From the NCBI GenBank assembly GCA_963377175.1, contig CAUJNA010003741.1, forward strand, positions 134,001-198,000: 64,000 nucleotides of DNA, read 5' to 3'. The position numbers and the translations under genes were made by a program. The notes beneath the pieces were generated by a model. It saw nothing but the letters and a program-made list of their open reading frames with translations. It ran no database searches and was not told the DNA's origin. The stretch is from Effrenium voratum (Eukaryota > Sar > Dinophyceae > Suessiales > Symbiodiniaceae). Numbering within the stretch: position 1 is the first letter of the stretch; every line of letters starts with the position of its first letter. Of the stretch, positions 10,941 through 23,961 are shown piece after piece.

Positions 10941-13235
10941 TGGTAGACACAAGTTTGCATCTTCCTGGGTGAATTGTCACGACCTCACACGACCGAATTT
11001 ACCCAAAATTGGGGTTTATGTGGGGAATATCCCTCCAACCACCGCAAGTTTCAGGCTGGTGAATTATTACAATTCACCCAGTGGAAAGGCCTCATGAAAT
11101 TTTGTTGTAAGGGATACTGTCGGACCTGGTAGATATAGGAATTGCTCGACAGGCAGAGGGCCCTAGTCTTTTCTTGGGTTTTCAAGGGCCGAAGCCTGCC
11201 GTCCGTCTTCGCATGCGACATGCGGCTGAGGAAAGATTTCCATATCTTGGCTGGCCTCTTCAGAGGCTGAGGCCGCCGAGGCTGAGGGGCCATGCCGACG
11301 CCTGGCTGAAAGGTGCGCAATGGAAGGAGAGGAGATCAGGTTTTTTTCTGGTTTGTTTTGCTTTGCGGTTTTGAGTGGGGACAGTTGTTTTTTTGCGGTT
11401 TTGAGTGGGGAAAGGGTTGGTTTCGGCATGGTGGCTTGTCTTTTTTGAGTACTCTTTTTTTGGGTTTAGTGTTCTTTGAGTTGGGAAAGGGTTGCACCTC
11501 TCTTGGGCTTATGTTGAAGTCTGCGCAAGCCTGCGCCTGCATGTGTCAGTCGACCCGACCGACCATGCGCAGTTGCTTGGCCACGAGAGTTGTTCCTCGG
11601 CCGAGAGCCATTCCTTGTCATGCCTCCAAGAGGAGTGAAGGGTCCAAGGCTCCGAGGGTGGCAAGTGCGCCGCTTCATTGATTCAGGCAGGTGGCCAGAG
11701 TGGTTTGATCCTCTTCCGGCTAAGAGAAGCCTACCAGACATTCCTGTAGAACTCGCTGCTGGCTTTTTAAGCAAAGGGGATCACCTTTGGGCACCCCGCA
11801 GCCACGCAATGGGAATGCTTTGGGATGCCCGGACATTGTTTTGTTCATGCTCCTTTTGCGATCATGCGTTGGGAAGTCAAGAACCTGCACTGATGTCAGA
11901 ACCTGCACTGATGTTTCCATGCCAAGGAAGACGATTAGGACTGTCAGCCATGCAGAACTGTTGTTTGACAGTACTCTCGCAGCAGGGCTTTTCCGGGCAG
12001 TTTACGTCGTTTATGTCCAAGAGTCGGCCGTCTCCGTGGTGAGATTCCACGAATAGAGCTTTCGGTTGGCGATACCGCAGGAAACTTGAGCCTCACAAAT
12101 GATGCTGCTGTTGTCTTCAGTATCTTCCGGGTCTTTCCATTTGCGAGCAGTGATGGAAAGCCGGAGAATTACAGGTGGATGCAGCATACTGCTCTGAGCC
12201 CTTTGGTGATTGCGCAGTTCCTGACCTGTTTGCTCGTGAAGTCTCAGTGCCGCTTTCCAGTGCTTCCTGAACTGTGGACAGCGGCCGGGTGATACGACAG
12301 GTTTCCCTACTGTCGGAAAAAAGAAAAGCAATTCCTGCACCAGGTTTACTTCTCGCAATTCCGGTTTCGTTGATACTCCTCTTCCGCCACTTCTTGTATG
12401 TTCCACCTTGGCAGATTCTTGTGTTTGCTGAGTGTCCAAGGGCGGTCCTGAAGAACCTACAAGGCACCTTGGCTGCACAGAATTCCACGCTGTGAAGAAA
12501 TAAAGGCCTTGCCACCCTAAACCCTTTTTTTGCCTGGCCACTCGTAGCTGTTCAAATTGCTGGCAACATGCCCGTTGATTCGTTTCGAAGCATGCCAGCG
12601 CTTCTCAAAGGCTAAGAGCATGATGCGTATGGTGTGCGCGGCAGATCTGAGGACTCAACAAGCAAATGCTACTGCACAATGCGAGCGTTGCGAAACAAGG
12701 GACCTTTTGGTGTCCAACTCTATCTCCGGTAAATGGACATTTGATTAAAGCGTGTATATATTTGTACATATATATATATATTACATGTATATAATGTAAA
12801 CATATACACGTGCATGCGTGTTTTAGATATGAGTAGCACCTTCCCGGGCTTCACATTGGAGACCTGATGGACCAGCAGATAGCAGCGTGGTTCCCTCACG
12901 TCCTGGAGCTTAAACAGTGGAGTAGCCTGACTCCCGCTAAGCCTACAAGAGGAACATGATCTTCCAGGTACCGTCTCACAAGTGCTATGTCAGAAGGGAG
13001 GGTATGCGTTTGAATATTGCCTCCGAACACGTACCTGAATTCAAGACTGTGTCGAACTCTTCGAAGGCTACCCTGTGATGCATGAACTTCTTTAGTAGGA
13101 GCTCAGTGAATTCACCTTCCCGTCAGAGCAAGCTCACATGAAAGCTGACCTGCTTGTCAAGCAATCAGAAAAACGGGCACGCCCTTTTTTGAGGGTACTC
13201 ATGGTACCCATGGTGGTGTTGGTTTGAAGCCAAGA
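10941..13235. other. no supported gene; AT-rich patch at 12752-12822
   Basis: Long overlapping frames exist on both strands (up to about 176 codons), but none shows a domain or consistent splice sites. The 12752-12822 stretch is a TA-rich run of alternating TATA, TACATA and TGTATA. A small patch at 11263-11310 is GC-rich and ends CTGAAAG|GTGCGC, which could be an exon edge; this is too weak to call. Confidence 0.35.
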
Positions 13236-13345
13236 CATGGCTGTTGTTGGGAAACATTTTGCATTTTTTGCTTATTGCTGTTTAGTGAGAACTCCCCACT
13301 TAACTGCTAAAATCTAAATTTTGCTCCCCTTTCCACGTCAACCAA
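13236..13345. mobile_element. short interspersed element, family 4
   Basis: Starts CATGGCTGTTGTTGGGAAAC, passes through TTGCTTATTGCTGTTTAGT and CCACTTAACTGCTAAAAT, and ends TTGCTCCCCTTTCCACGTCA. Colinear copies lie at 30471 and 32715. No strong terminal inverted repeat was seen, so its class is open. Confidence 0.7.
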
Positions 13346-14103
13346 GAAGAGGAACCGCCCATTTCAGGACTCCACAATTTGAAGGCCCAGATGTCCAGAT
13401 GTCCAAAACAGCCCGCGGTCAGGCCACCGCTTTATGCGGACAGCATCAGATTGGGCCGCTGCCTCGGCATAAGTCAAACGGCACAGCCCCAAGATGGCTG
13501 GCTGGTGGTTGGAGTGAACGCAGGCTTCGGTCTCCTGAAAGGAAACCACCAGTTGGATGGTTTATATCGGGGTCATTCCATTTCTTCTTCCCCATCTTGC
13601 GCTGGCATGGGCCGTTTCCCTTCCCTTTGTTCCTTTAAACCAACCCGGGGAAGAGAAAGGGAACAGTTTCTTTAAACAAAGGGAAAGTTGGGTCGTTCCT
13701 GCCCAAAAGGGAACCTTTCCCTTTGTTCCTTTTTTCACCCAGCAGTTTCTTTGTCCTTCCCTTTCCAGTCTTGAACGTCAAGAGAGTTGAACGGGGATCC
13801 CTGGGGACGGGATGAGTCAGAGACTGGCAGCCGCGCAGCCCAGCAAGTGGATTGGTCTTCTTTCCGAGCAACAAATCACAGGAGCCAGCTGTCTTCCCAT
13901 GAGCCCTTCACTCACCGCCGATGTTTTTGTTCGAAGGTCATCAAGAAAACAAACTCCAAGACGGTGTCGCTTTGGCTCCTGGTGGACTTTGGCATTTCTG
14001 CGGCCTGCGCCTCAGATGGCGCGGTGTTGGTGTGGCATCCACAAGCCTTGTTTTGCTTGGAGGGCGCCAAGGGCACGAAGCCAACTTCGGAGGTTACCCC
14101 AAT
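13346..14103. other. no supported gene; GGGAA/TTCCC-rich patch
   Basis: 13600-13760 is dense in TTCCCTTTGTTCC and its complement, giving several local inverted repeats. No exon is supported. Confidence 0.4.
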
Positions 14104-14221
14104 CTAGGTCCCCCAGTGCCCTTTTGCCCTTTTTTGGGGGAGGGTTCCCCTACTAGCATAGACCGTAGACCACAGAAAAAGAAGGGTACCCTTATTCTAA
14201 CCTCTCTACTGGAGGCCCTAG
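14104..14221. mobile_element. foldback element, family 1
   Basis: 118 bp, CTAGGTCCCCCAGTGCCC to CTCTACTGGAGGCCCTAG. Terminal inverted repeats are intact apart from two mismatches. The interior AGGGTACCCTTATTCTAACC is shared with the copies at 25501, 42538 and 46921. Confidence 0.85.
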
Positions 14222-15660
14222 CAATGTTGTTCCAAACCCCATGTTTAATGACATTGTCCAGGGTTTCACTTCACCAGTAGCTCTATTCTTTGCAAGGATG
14301 GTAGCAAGGCTCACAGAAGTTGACCAATTGGGAACAACAAGACAGTCTTGGGAAACTAGATTGCAGGTATCACAACACCCGCAGGTTTGTGACTGGCTGT
14401 TTGGCTGATCAAGAGAAGGGAGTAACGGTTAAAGGAAGGACTCCGTGGTTTCTCGGAAACTGAAAGAGGTAAGCTAAGACCAGCGTGTGTCATTGCCATC
14501 CCACGCATGGCTTCTTTGGGAGCGGGTATGAGTATTGACGGGTAGCTGAAGCTTTGCGTGTCTTGATCTATCTTTCCTGGAGGCCTTCCTTCGATCAACC
14601 GACTCATGAACATGGATCGGGCCAACTCTTTCACCAGTTAGCCCAGTCACCATGGATAATGCTGATAAAACACCAACACAGTAGCTTGGTGTCGCCTACA
14701 TGTGTGTTCCGTTGCCCCCCTTGCTGGTATCTGTGGAAGTGACAGCACCCAGCCAACGAATCAGCCAGCCGCCCAGGCGGAAAACTATCCGACGCCTGAC
14801 CTTCCGAGCAAGCGATCGACCAAAGTTTAACTGGTACGGGTATGCGGGTGTGTGTGTGTGCGAAAATGGCGGCACCCCAACAAGGGTGGTGTTCCTTTAG
14901 CTGCCCTTTCAACCCACCCCAAAGCGGCGAACCTTCGCCCCCAAACACACCGTCTCGGCGGCCAGGGCTTGGGAGCTTACTTCTTCTTCTTCCGATATGT
15001 CTCCTCCCTGGGCTGGCCCCTGGCTCAGTGCTTCAGCGCCTTTTTGGGGATCTGATAAGCTGGTTCCGATGCCGTGCAAAGGACAATCATGTGTGTAGCA
15101 TCTGAAAAGAACCTAGAGCCCATGTAGGGCCACCCAAATGCAGGCAGGACAATCTATTGTGACGTCCACACCGAATGTTGATACATGCGGCGTTCTGAAC
15201 GGAAGCAACATGGTTGGGGCCGTTTGGTTACCAAACACATGCCACCCCCACGTTTCAGCCGAAGCAGCTGGACCCTGTTCCCATTGAAAAGCTTGCCCTC
15301 TTGCAGCTGATTCAGTGTCGTTGCGACGGCTCAACTTCAACCGCCCCTTCTCGGAATCTTGACAGCAAGAAAGAAACTGCCCCAACCCCGATCAAACGTA
15401 GGTTCCTTGCATAGCTCTTCTATGAGAAGCACGAAGAATGTGCGAAATAATTTGTCTATTACCGCTGATCAAGTGCCGTTGCTTAGCACTGTGTGCATGA
15501 TTGATGCGATTGTGAGAGGATGGAGAGCAGCGAGAGCCTTGCCAGGGTCCCAATCAGAATAATGAACAACTTCAAGTTCTACATCTTCATAGCCGGCGTG
15601 AGAGCTTCTTGGCATCACAGTGATGGTTGATTGCAAGAGGAATGGCAGACTCAAGCATCT
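14222..15660. other. no supported gene
   Basis: No domain-bearing frame or repeat-family member was recognised. A GTGTGTGTGTGCG microrepeat lies near 14850. Confidence 0.4.
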
Positions 15661-15669
15661 TAAGTAGAG

Positions 15670-15828
15670 GCCAATGTAATGCAATGCAATTTAATGTAAT
15701 GCAACGTAATGTCATGTAACGAAACGTAATGTAATGTAATATAATGACATGGCATGTCTGCAATGTAATGTAATGTGTGTATGTATGTAATGTAATGTGA
15801 TGTGATGTGATGTGATGTGATGTAGTGT
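15670..15828. repeat. degenerate TGTAATG-type satellite, left shoulder
   Basis: Runs of AATGTAATG, AATGCAATG and GATGTGATG grade into the pure tetranucleotide array to the right. This is typical of a decaying edge of a microsatellite. Confidence 0.85.
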
Positions 15829-17006
15829 ATGTATGTATGTAATGGATGTAATGTATGTATGTATGTATGTATGTATGTATGTATGTATGTATGTATGTAT
15901 GTATGTATGTATGTATGTATGTATGTATGTATGTATGTATGTATGTATGTATGTATGTATGTATGTATGTATGTATGTATGTATGTATGTATGTATGTAT
16001 GTATGTATGTATGTATGTATGTATGTATGTATGTATGTATGTATGTATGTATGTATGTATGTATGTATGTATGTATGTATGTATGTATGTATGTATGTAT
16101 GTATGTATGTATGTATGTATGTATGTATGTATGTATGTATGTATGTATGTATGTATGTATGTATGTATGTATGTATGTATGTATGTATGTATGTATGTAT
16201 GTATGTATGTATGTATGTATGTATGTATGTATGTATGTATGTATGTATGTATGTATGTATGTATGTATGTATGTATGTATGTATGTATGTATGTATGTAT
16301 GTATGTATGTATGTATGTATGTATGTATGTATGTATGTATGTATGTATGTATGTATGTATGTATGTATGTATGTATGTATGTATGTATGTATGTATGTAT
16401 GTATGTATGTATGTATGTATGTATGTATGTATGTATGTATGTATGTATGTATGTATGTATGTATGTATGTATGTATGTATGTATGTATGTATGTATGTAT
16501 GTATGTATGTATGTATGTATGTATGTATGTATGTATGTATGTATGTATGTATGTATGTATGTATGTATGTATGTATGTATGTATGTATGTATGTATGTAT
16601 GTATGTATGTATGTATTGTATGTTTGTATGTTTGTATGTTTGTATGTATGTATGTATGTATGTATGTATGTATGTATGTATGTATGTATGTATGTATGTA
16701 TGTATGTATGTATGTATGTATGTATGTATGTATGTATGTATGTATGTATGTATGTATGTATGTATGTATGTATGTATGTATGTATGTATGTATGTATGTA
16801 TGTATGTATGTATGTATGTATGTATGTATGTATGTATGTATGTATGTATGTATGTATGTATGTATGTATGTATGTATGTATGTATGTATGTATGTATGTA
16901 TGTATGTATGTATGTATGTATGTATGTATGTATGTATGTATGTATGTATGTATGTATGTATGTATGTATGTATGTATGTATGTATGTATGTATGTATGTA
17001 TGTATG

Positions 17007-17037
<31 letters not shown>

Positions 17038-17087
17038 TGTATGTATGTATGTATGTATGTATGTATGTATGTATGTATGTATGTATG

Positions 17088-17118
<31 letters not shown>

Positions 17119-17311
17119 TGTATGTATGTATGTATGTATGTATGTATGTATGTATGTATGTATGTATGTATGTATGTATGTATGTATGTATGTATGTATG
17201 TATGTATGTATGTATGTATGTATGTATGTATGTATGTATGTATGTATGTATGTATGTATGTATGTATGTATGTATGTATGTACGTATGTATATGTATGTA
17301 TGTATGTAATG

Positions 17312-17342
<31 letters not shown>

Positions 17343-17456
17343 TGTATGTATGTATGTATGTATGTATGTATGTATGTATGTATGTATGTATGTATGTATG
17401 TATGTATGTATGTATGTATGTATGTATGTATGTATGTATGTATGTATGTATGTATG

Positions 17457-17487
<31 letters not shown>

Positions 17488-17553
17488 TGTATGTATGTAT
17501 GTATGTATGTATGTATGTATGTATGTATGTATGTATGTATGTATGTATGTATG

Positions 17554-17584
<31 letters not shown>

Positions 17585-17650
17585 TGTATGTATGTATGTA
17601 TGTATGTATGTATGTATGTATGTATGTATGTATGTATGTATGTATGTATG

Positions 17651-17681
<31 letters not shown>

Positions 17682-17715
17682 TGTATGTATGTATGTATGT
17701 ATGTATGTATGTATG

Positions 17716-17746
<31 letters not shown>

Positions 17747-17750
17747 TGTA
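15829..17750. repeat. giant (ATGT)n tetranucleotide array
   Basis: About 1.9 kb of nearly uninterrupted ATGT/GTAT units, roughly 480 copies. Rare interruptions are TTGTATGTTTG at 16616-16642, a few TAATG phase shifts (for example 17035, 17117, 17308, 17340, 17485, 17582 and 17680), and one TACGTATGTATATG at 17281. The unit lacks stop codons in most frames, so both strands carry long frames reading Tyr-Val-Cys-Met or Ile-His-Thr-Tyr. These are not genes. The array length may be collapsed or misassembled. Confidence 0.95.
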
Positions 17751-18480
17751 ATGTAATGTAATGTAATATAATATGTAATGCAATGTAATGTATTGTAATG
17801 TAATGTTTGTATGTATGTGTGCATGTATGTATGAATGAATGTATGAATGTATGAATGTAATGTAATGTAATGTAATGCAATGCAATGTAATGTAATTTAA
17901 TGTAATGTAATGTAATGTAATGTAATGTAATGTAATGTATGTATGTATGTATGTTGGTATGTATGTATGTATGTAGTGTTATCTAATCTAATGTATTGTA
18001 ATGTAATGCAATGTAATGTGTTGTATTGTAATGTAATGTAATGAATGTATGCATGCATGTATGTATGTATGTATGTATGGTGATGTGATGTGATGGGATG
18101 GCATGGGATGGGATGTGATGTAATGTAATGTAAAGCAATGCAATATATGTATGTAATATATGTATATATGTATGTACGTATGTATGTTACATGTTAATGT
18201 TTGTCAAGGCATGATGATGTATCTAAATGTATCTCAATGCGTGCATGTCATGTAATGTAATGCAATGCAATGCAATTCAATTGAATGTAATGTTATGTAA
18301 TGTGATGTGATGTCATGCAATGTAATGTAGTGTATGTAGCCTATGTATTGTTTGCGCGGTATGTAATGTATGGCAGTGTATGCAAGATGTGCAATTTGTG
18401 TGATGTAGGTGATGTGTGCCATGCAATGGAATAAAATGTACTGTAAGTAGTGTAGTGTAGTGTAGTGTAGTTTGCATGCT
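17751..18480. repeat. degenerate TGTAATG-type satellite, right shoulder
   Basis: AATGTAATG and GATGTGATG repeats with short returns to GTAT units (17937-17975, 18049-18079), fading out near 18480. It mirrors the left shoulder. Confidence 0.85.
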
Positions 18481-19068
18481 TGTTTGTTTGCTTGCATGCA
18501 TGCTTGCTTGTCTTGTCTTGACTGTTTGCTTTGTTTGATTTTGCAATCTGGCTGGGTTGGTCAGCTGGCTGGCTGGTGGGATGGTTGACTGGTGAGATTT
18601 TGCTTGTTCTCTTACATCAAACGAAACAGGGTTGGTGCATCCATTTGGCACAGTCATTGTTTCCGGCCGCCTCACGGCTGAACACGGCAACTCATTGGCT
18701 GGCAAAAAGAAACCCTTTGGCTTCCCCAGCAGCGACAGCTCTTAGCCAACCTTGAGTTTGGGGCGTCTTGGGGTTCCAGCAGGCGTCTGGAGACCACTTT
18801 TGCCTTGCGAGAAGCAGCAATCTTACGAGCCTTCTGGCGAAAGGTATTCGTTTTGTGTCTGATTCAGCATCCCACAATATGAACTTGGGGAAGAGCAGGG
18901 ATTCGTTTTTTGGCCCGCGGGGCAAGATGCGTGATGAACCAATTCGGGGTTCAGAGAGAATCTAGGTCTCCACCCAATCCGGTCACGGGTTTTTGGATGG
19001 AGTCTCAAACTCAACATCCTAGCTTTTTTTCCCCACCCTCCGTTTGCTGTCTCCAAGTCTGATAGACA
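18481..19068. other. no supported gene
   Basis: Simple TTGCTTGC and GCTGGCTGG runs at 18480-18590, then unremarkable sequence. CTAGGTCTCC at 18962 resembles a family 1 end, but no partner terminus follows. Confidence 0.4.
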
Positions 19069-19141
19069 AATGGCCGTGGGTCAAGACCAATGGTACCATT
19101 TTGGGGTAGCTGAATTCACCACCCATTCTAGAACCTATCTT
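19069..19141. mobile_element. foldback element, family 8 (left part)
   Basis: ATGGCCGTGGGTCAAGAC, CAATGGTACCATTTTGGGG and TTCACCACCCATTCTAGAAC occur in the same order as at 9907. Confidence 0.55.
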
Positions 19142-19346
19142 AGTGGTTGGATTGAATCGGTCCCGTTCACCGGGGGCGAACCGATGTGGATTTTGAAGAG
19201 CCCATGGCCCAATGGGTGCCTCCAAACACATCCGCTGCGCCGCATGGACCTCCGATGTGGCCCAAATCCCGCCCCGCTCGAGGCTTTATGCACGCTGTGG
19301 GGCTGCTTGGCTCAGATTAGCACCCGGTCCTCTCCCAGCCTTCGAA

Positions 19347-19453
19347 TTGCTTAAGAATAGATTGCTTTGTTGTTTTTGCCACTAGGGTTTTGAAGGGAAT
19401 CGATTTCACTACTGGACATATTTTCTCATTTTTCCAGGGGGCTTAAGCAAATG
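19347..19453. mobile_element. foldback-like element, family 7
   Basis: Bounded by GCTTAAGAATAG and GGGGGCTTAAGCAAATGGA, with CACTACTGGACATATTTTCT in between. It is the most complete copy of this family. Confidence 0.65.
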
Positions 19454-19699
19454 GAAGCAGCTGTTTCTTTCTTTTGGGGTTCTCAAAGAGGTGGCCCCCG
19501 AAAATTTGCTGGTGTTTTTGACGTCGTTATTGCCAACTAAAAGGGGTCCAAGTCCCATTCTGAGAAAGACGAATTTGCGCTCGTATTCTTCAAAACACAC
19601 ATGTAGAAACCTATATGGGTTGGTAGCTGTTACTGTTGTAGCCCAAGTCACGGGAATGACCTTGGTTTGGGAGCATGTTGCAGGCATTCGCGCGCTGGC

Positions 19700-20166
19700 T
19701 TGTGTTTGTGGGGGTTTGTTTGTTTGTGTTTTTGCTTGCTCGCTTGCTCGCTTGCTCGTTTGCTTGTTGCATATGTGTTTGCTTGTTGGATGGTTGTCTG
19801 GTGTGCTTGTTTGTTTGTTGCTTTCTGTTTGCTTTCTGTTTGCTTTCTGTTTGCTTTCTGTTTGCTTTCTGTTTGCTACGTGTTGTGCTTGTTGTTTCCT
19901 TTTTGTTTGCTTGTTTGCTCATTTGCTTGTTTGCTCATGTGCTTGTTTGCTCATTTGCTTGTTTGTTTGTGTGTTTGTGTGTTTGCGTGCTTGCACGTTT
20001 GTGTGTGTGTGTGCGCGTTGTGTTTTGTGTTGTGTGTTTTTGCTTTGTGTTGCTTTGCATTGTTTTGTGTTTGTTTGTTTGTTTGTTTGTTTGTTTGTTT
20101 GTTTGTTTGTTTGTTTGTTTTTGTTTGTTTGTTTGTTTGTTTGTTTGTTTGTTTGTTTGCACTGTC
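19700..20166. repeat. compound GCTTGTTT / TTTGCTTTCTG / (GTTT)n low-complexity tract
   Basis: Successive blocks of GCTTGCTC, TTTGCTTTCTG (five tandem 11-mers near 19819-19875), GCTTGTTTGCTCATTT, GT-rich sequence and finally (GTTT)n. Open frames here read Cys/Leu/Val-rich on plus and Gln/Thr/Lys/Asn-rich on minus because of the unit. Confidence 0.9.
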
Positions 20167-20587
20167 GTTTTTTTTCAATTAACCAACCCGAGAGTCAGTT
20201 CGGAGGCAACGCGTGCCCTTCACAAGGAATCCTTCCGGAGGGGGATCTAAGGCATGATGGGCCTGCCTGGGCCTTTTGTGGATGGACAAAATCCACTGCG
20301 CACCAGTTCGGATACAGTAGATGAAACCCTATGAATGGGATAAGCCAGCAATCCCACTTGCTGCGAATCGGATTTTGTCCAACAGCCTCCTCATCTCTTT
20401 GCCTCATACAACCGACTTGGCTGAGCTGCGCGCGTTTTTTTTCTTCTTCGTCTTGCGAGGTATGTATTCCGTGCTGGTGCGCGATGTCAAGAGTGTGAAG
20501 CTGCGACTTGGGCTAAAGGACATGAGTCACTTGCGCAAAACCCGGGTACGTAAAGGCTACACAGTCGCCATAAAATACCTCCATGTG
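20166..20587. other. no gene; partial family 5 terminus
   Basis: TTTTGTGGATGGACAAAATCC at 20275-20295 followed by GCGCACCAG matches the left end of family 5, but the rest of the element is missing. Confidence 0.4.
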
Positions 20588-20672
20588 CTTAAGATTTTTC
20601 CTTTTCTGGTTTTGACAGGAATTTATCACGACTGGATATATGTTTATTTTTCCAAGAGGCTTAACCAAATGC
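20588..20672. mobile_element. foldback-like element, family 7 (diverged)
   Basis: GTGCTTAAGATTTTTCC, then ATCACGACTGGATATATG, then GAGGCTTAACCAAATGCA, in the family 7 order. Confidence 0.5.
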
Positions 20673-21432
20673 AAGAATCAGTGCAGCCAATCTTTTGATC
20701 AGAGCGTCACAGAGGCAGTCTGGGGGCCCTCAACCCAGGATTCGGCCTAGAGCTTCAAAGTGCTGAAACCCAGAGTTTCATAAGGAGGTCCCTGAGAACC
20801 GATGAACGGATACAATTCATCCCAAGACTAGCTGCTATGAACTACATGCTGCATTCTCCTCAAAACACGCGGTGGTTTTGAAGCAGTTCGCCCTAGCCCC
20901 AGCGGCTTCCGGCATTTTGGCTCCGAACTCGAGGCTCCAAGGAGGGCAAAAAGCACGAGAGGGCTGGTCGTTAGGCAAGACCGGGTTTCCCCCATTGGCT
21001 TTGATTGAAGCTGTGGACAAGGTTCAAAACAAGTTGGGTCTGGGTCAGTCCTTGTTTCCGTGCGCCAGGCTTTCATTTTGAGTGCCTGTTTGGGTTGTCC
21101 TTTGTTAGGGGGACCCCCCCAAAATGGGGTGTTCCTTTTTGGCGTCCCTTTAAACCTACCCAAACAACGGGATACCAGGGTACCGCCAAAAGAAGACGAG
21201 CCGCCCTGTTTGTGGACTGAGCCACACGTTTGGCAAAGGTTCTACTCGGTGTTCATGCTGAACCTCCTGGTTGCGGCCAGCGGCTCAGGAACCAAACAAC
21301 ATCCGTTGTTGGAAGGAGCGTAGGCTAAACGACAGCGTACCACACCCTACACGTGCCATGACCTAACCCACACAGCGATACAGACTGGCCCAAAGCGCTT
21401 TGTCACCATCTAACTCAAATAAACCACAGGGC
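20673..21432. other. no supported gene
   Basis: Opposed frames only, without domain or splice evidence. Confidence 0.4.
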
Positions 21433-21543
21433 CATAGGTGTCCTTTTTGGTTGTTTAGGTAGAAAATGGATGGCGATTCCTGGTTTACCTGGCGATTTAA
21501 TCATCTACCAGGGCCATGTATTTCCCCTGAAAGGACACCTATG
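21433..21543. mobile_element. foldback element, family 3 (best copy)
   Basis: 111 bp with matching ends CATAGGTGTCCTTTT and AAAGGACACCTATG. The inner sequence GTTTACCTGGCGATTTAATC / ATCTACCAGGGCCATGTAT can pair as a second stem. It has no coding capacity. Confidence 0.85.
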
Positions 21544-23961
21544 TGAACCAGCGGGTTCAGAAGGCATTGAGGAGGCATGCCTGGAGGATTTCTAAAATGG
21601 CCATGGGGGGTACAGGGTTTTGACCCACAGCCAAATGACTACGTGGGTGCGTCCTTTTCTTTTTCTAATGGGTACCCTTTTGGGGTTGGAACACCAAACG
21701 GACAACCACATCTTTGGGGGACCCCCTTTGAGACACACCCACACGGGCTTGTCTCCACAAGGGCGCGCATTTTTGGAGGGCACCCTTCTTGAAATTTCGG
21801 GGTGCTTCTTTTTTAATTGTTATTTCTTCTTGTCATTTTTCCTTTTTTCCTGAGACTTTAAGCAGTTGGTGATTTCCTTCATCACGTAGAATTTGTGTTT
21901 TCGAGACGTAGTCATCCGTTGTTTTCGACCCACCTTCCAACAGAGAGTCCTGATTCCCTGACGGTGATATTTCCATTTTAAGGACTGGCTCAGTCTTGGA
22001 TGGAATGCAGATGGCGCCAAAAGCCGGTGGTGGAGACGGGGGTTCTTTCTGTTTGTTTATTTGCCATGGATTTCAAATCCAGCACTTGCTTTATACCAAT
22101 GCATGCATGTGTGCGTGTTCCATTCCTGTACACATGCATGTACGTGCAGGTCCTCCTTTGATTCGATTCGCGATATTCGTGACTCGTCCAAACCAGCAGT
22201 GAAACTGTATTCCATATTCAACCATTCCGTCAGAGGTCCTCAAGCAATGCCGCTCGGGTGGCCAAAGCTCATTCCCGTTGATCAGAAACTTACTTGGGCC
22301 GAAATTGCGGGAAAAAAAGAAAAGAAGAAGTTCTCCGACCAAAGTGAGCCATGAGCCAAGCCATGAGGTATGGCTTATGATCCCGCTCCTCAGTCTCAAC
22401 TGCACCTGCAGCCAGGACTACTACCAGTGCGAGGCGTAATTATTTTTTTGTTTGCCTGAGACATCAGTCGGTGTTTCTCAAAATAACGAGCCCCAAAACT
22501 CCCTATTTTGAGAAACACCCAAGGGTTTGGGGCCACTTTCAGTGGTGACAGCCCCTTTGAAGGTGATTTTCCAGACTTGTTATTTGTAGGTGGAGTTGAT
22601 TGTATTGAACACGTTCAACCTGTTTGCCAGAGTTGGTGTATGTGCAGGCACAATACGGTTGATGGTTTGCATCATTGCTAGCTGAAAGCAGCTTGTTCTG
22701 ACACTCGATGATGGAAATCTATGGGACCTGTTCACCTCGCAACTTGAACAAGGGGAATCCTTGCAATATGAGGGGCGAAATAACTGCTGGTAGCTTTCTC
22801 CGGGTTTACAAGCACCCCAAAACCTAATCATTTGGGCTGTTATACTCATGTCTCCATGGATTGCGGTTGGTCGACTCGAACTATCAAGGGCGTGGGTACC
22901 CCTTGGGTGGTTCGGGAGAGTTCGAAGAGACACCAGGCCCCATTTTGCTTCGGTTTGGATTTAAAAAAAAGCGCATGACACCAACCAGAAGTTTTAAGAA
23001 ACGTACCCGGAATTCTTGTGGATGAACAGCATCCTGCAGCAGTTGGGATGGGTGAACCCCTACTTACCTCTAAAAAACACAACTTTTCAACTTTTTGGGT
23101 AACATGGGCTATATGTCTGTCAAAGGTTAACTTCCCCAATCCGTGGAGTTTTAAGGGGTAAGCCTATGACTGGGATTTGTTCCACCAACTGTGCCTGGCG
23201 TGGATGTCAGAATCAGCACATGTGCATCTCAGCATGGGGACTGCACAGTACACGGGATTTGGGACTGCTGACATCTGGGCGACACTGTATGGTGAGCTCA
23301 CCTGGAATTTCGCGTGGATTTACCTTGTTTGGGTACCTGGGGGTCCAATTCTTACTCCTGGTTTTGGAACTTCTGATTAGAGATCCATTGGGGTTCGTCT
23401 CCAAACAGGGGAACCTACCTTAAAAGTGCTGGTTTCCCCCTTGAAAACCAACCCAAAAGGGGTCACAAAAAAGGACGCCCGAGACATGTGTCGCCAGGCA
23501 TTGCAGTCCTTCGCGCTTGATGGACTCTCGCTGAACAAGCGCCTTGCCAACTTGTTGCCTACCAGTTTTATGATCGGAAAAGGATAACCCCGCTTTCTGG
23601 TACCCTCTCACCAACCGGTTTCCCAGCTCAAGTTGCAAAGTTTGAACATGTTTGAACCGTGTGATTGAATATTGCACTTCCTTGTCGGCGCAGTCTTTCC
23701 ACATTCCAGCTGCCACTGGTTCCATATGTTTTGAAGTACTGCGCAGGGCCAAACAAGCTTTGCGGCAGAAAAGTCGCGAGACAGTATATTGAGGACACTT
23801 CTGTGAGCAGTCGAACGGCTAGAGCCACGTATAGAGCCACGTAAATGCATTTCAGCACTCAGAACAAAACAACTCCTGGCTGTTCAGTGCCTGCCTTCCC
23901 TTCAGTCAACCCCATGCCGGGTAGCATCCTGAAAGGATATCGGCCCAACTCCATCCAACTG
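21544..23961. other. no supported gene; dispersed element fragments
   Basis: The 18-mer GGTTTTGACCCACAGCCA at 21616-21633 is shared with 35174, 37471 and 44728, and is probably an end of the family 2/8 type. At 22470-22520 a local inverted repeat pairs GTTTCTCAAAATA with TATTTTGAGAAACACC. No exon is supported. Confidence 0.4.

Noticed and set aside
15587..17885. Open frames of 400-745 codons on both strands (Tyr-Val-Cys-Met and Ile-His-Thr-Tyr repeats)
   Set aside because: They are forced by the stop-free ATGT unit and exist in several frames on both strands; no gene is implied.
19491..20324. 277-codon Cys/Leu/Phe-rich frame resembling a membrane protein
   Set aside because: It lies over GCTTGTTT-type simple repeats; hydrophobicity follows from T-rich units.
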